A DNA stretch of 64,000 nucleotides from Burkholderia sp. MS389 (GTDB taxonomy: Bacteria; Pseudomonadota; Gammaproteobacteria; Burkholderiales; Burkholderiaceae): assembly GCF_016899425.1 (NCBI RefSeq), contig NZ_CP045994.1, forward strand, positions 2,418,001-2,482,000. Direction: 5' to 3'. The first letter of the stretch is position 1, and every line of letters begins with the position of its first letter. This document shows positions 62,837 through 64,000 of the stretch, piece after piece. Position numbers and translations under genes: made by a program. The notes below the pieces were generated by a model. The model was not told where the DNA came from. It searched no databases and was given only the letters and a program-made list of their open reading frames with translations.

Positions 62837-64000
62837 CTACACGTGCAGCAGCAAATGCCTGCGTTCCCACGAGCTGATCACACGGAAGAACGCTTCGTAT
62901 TCGGTTTCCTTCAATGCCAGGTAGGCCTTCACGAACTTGTCGCCGAGGATGCCGGCGAGCGGCTCGCACGCGGCCATCAGCGAGATGCCTTCCTCGAGGT
63001 TGCGCGGCAGCTGATACGGCAGATCGTAGCCGTCCGATGCGATCGGCTCGGTCGGCGCGAGCTGTTGCGTCATGCCGAGATAGCCGGCAGCGAGCGTCGC
63101 CGCGAACGCAAGGTACGGGTTGCAGTCGACGCCCGGTATCCGGTTCTCGATGCGACGCGCGACGGGGCTCGACTGCGGGATGCGAAAACCCACCGTACGG
63201 TTGTCGTAGCCCCATTGCACGTTGATCGGCGCGGCCATGAAGCGCGACAGGCGACGGTACGAATTGATGTACGGCGCGAAGATCGGCATCAGCGCCGGCG
63301 TGTACTTCTGCAGCCCCGCCAGATAGCTGTGGAACAGCGGCGACACGGCGCCGTTTTCGTCGGCGAACAGGTTACGCCCGGTGCGTATGTCCGCGAGGCT
63401 CTGATGAATGTGCATCGCGGACCCGGGCTCGTTTTCCATCGGCTTGGCCATGAACGTCGCATACATGTTGTGACGCAATGCAGCCTCGCGCACCGTGCGC
63501 TTGAACAGAAACACCTGGTCGGCCAGCGACAGCGCGTCGCCGTGCATGAAATTGATCTCCATCTGCGCGGCGCCGACTTCATGGATCAGCGTCTCGATAT
63601 CGAGGCCCTGCATTTCGCAGTACTCGTAGATGTCCTCGAACAGCGGATCGAACTCGTTGACGGCCTCGATCGAATACGACTGGCGACCCGTTTCCGCCCG
63701 CCCCGTGCGGCCGACGGGCGGCCGCAGCGGCAAGTCGGGATCGGCGTTCATGTCGACCAGATAAAACTCGAGTTCCGGCGCGACGACGGGCTTCCAGCCC
63801 TTCGCCTCGTACAGGTCGAGCACGTGGCGCAGCACGTAGCGCGGCGAGATTTCGACCGGCGAGCCGTCGAAGTGCACGCAGTCGTGGATCACTTGCGCGG
63901 TCGGATCGACTGCCCACGGGATCAGGCAGATCGTCGACGGATCGGGCACGCACACCATGTCGGGATCGGTCACGCCGGTCAGCGTGCCGTCCTCCGGATA
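62837..64000 (-). CDS. Glutamine-synthetase-family protein, gamma-glutamylputrescine synthetase-like (5' end outside window)
   Basis: ATP-dependent ligase that, in this family, attaches glutamate to putrescine. About 387 C-terminal residues are visible; the N-terminal part lies beyond the right edge, and the frame continues through YPEDGTLTGVTDPDMV. Seen are ELEFYLV and the metal-binding IHEVGAAQMEINF and HIHQS stretches, and VGFRIPQSSPVARRIENRIPG. The adenylylation tyrosine of GlnA is missing, in line with a non-GlnA family member. The context (aminotransferase 28 bases downstream) supports a polyamine role. Confidence 0.88.
   Translation of the reverse strand, partial: YPEDGTLTGVTDPDMVCVPDPSTICLIPWAVDPTAQVIHDCVHFDGSPVEISPRYVLRHVLDLYEAKGWKPVVAPELEFYLVDMNADPDLPLRPPVGRTGRAETGRQSYSIEAVNEFDPLFEDIYEYCEMQGLDIETLIHEVGAAQMEINFMHGDALSLADQVFLFKRTVREAALRHNMYATFMAKPMENEPGSAMHIHQSLADIRTGRNLFADENGAVSPLFHSYLAGLQKYTPALMPIFAPYINSYRRLSRFMAAPINVQWGYDNRTVGFRIPQSSPVARRIENRIPGVDCNPYLAFAATLAAGYLGMTQQLAPTEPIASDGYDLPYQLPRNLEEGISLMAACEPLAGILGDKFVKAYLALKETEYEAFFRVISSWERRHLLLHV

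Overview
The window is one continuous stretch of high-GC chromosome, about two thirds G+C by eye. Its gene content and order match the primary chromosome of a Burkholderia, most likely the B. cepacia complex: an iscRSUA-hscBA-fdx-iscX operon, a phasin, an aceE-aceF-lpdA block facing a FixL/FixJ pair, and glnA-ntrB-ntrC. I see no insertion sequence, prophage, CRISPR array or rRNA. Nearly everything is core housekeeping and nearly all genes look intact.

Layout. 1-7.2 kb: lolC (cut by the left edge), an uncharacterised mutase-like gene, recJ, prfB with its programmed +1 frameshift, lysS and a glycine-zipper envelope protein. 7.3-13.3 kb: the whole isc operon on the minus strand, led by iscR and two IscR-type operators. 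13.4-17.5 kb: a tyrosine phosphatase, a small membrane protein, lutA-lutB, and a divergent IclR regulator. 17.6-26.7 kb: pbpG, phaP and the pyruvate dehydrogenase genes. 26.9-34.8 kb: fixLJ, folD, a 14-bp tandem repeat, prlC, and dinB with a LexA box. 35-40 kb: an aspartate/glutamate racemase, an unknown secreted protein, tRNA-fMet, xthA and a prolyl oligopeptidase-family hydrolase. 40-44.8 kb: glnA-ntrB-ntrC with a sigma-54 promoter and NtrC-type enhancers. 44.8-55.3 kb: a rhodanese, a short CinA-type protein, an EI24-family membrane protein, a sterol-desaturase/beta-propeller pair, hrpA, argA and the Fe(2+)-trafficking protein. 55.5-61.1 kb: an acyl-CoA dehydrogenase/CoA-transferase/transporter operon facing its LysR regulator. 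61.2-64 kb: tRNA-Val and a putrescine-type aminotransferase/gamma-glutamylputrescine synthetase pair that runs off the right edge.

How it works together. Several regulatory circuits can be read directly from the DNA: IscR autorepression of Fe-S cluster assembly with a terminator separating iscRSUA from hscBA-fdx-iscX, NtrBC control of glutamine synthetase, SOS control of dinB, probable PhaR control of phaP, and probable LysR control of the acyl-CoA operon. The divergent promoters of hrpA and argA, and the fixL promoter, sit so close to the start codons that leaderless mRNAs are likely.

I did not find a convincing new multi-gene system. The least explained items are the secreted protein at 35970-36773, the desaturase/beta-propeller pair at 47196-49176, the acyl-CoA operon of unknown substrate at 55499-60063, and the FixL-type kinase that has no recognisable haem-ligand histidine.
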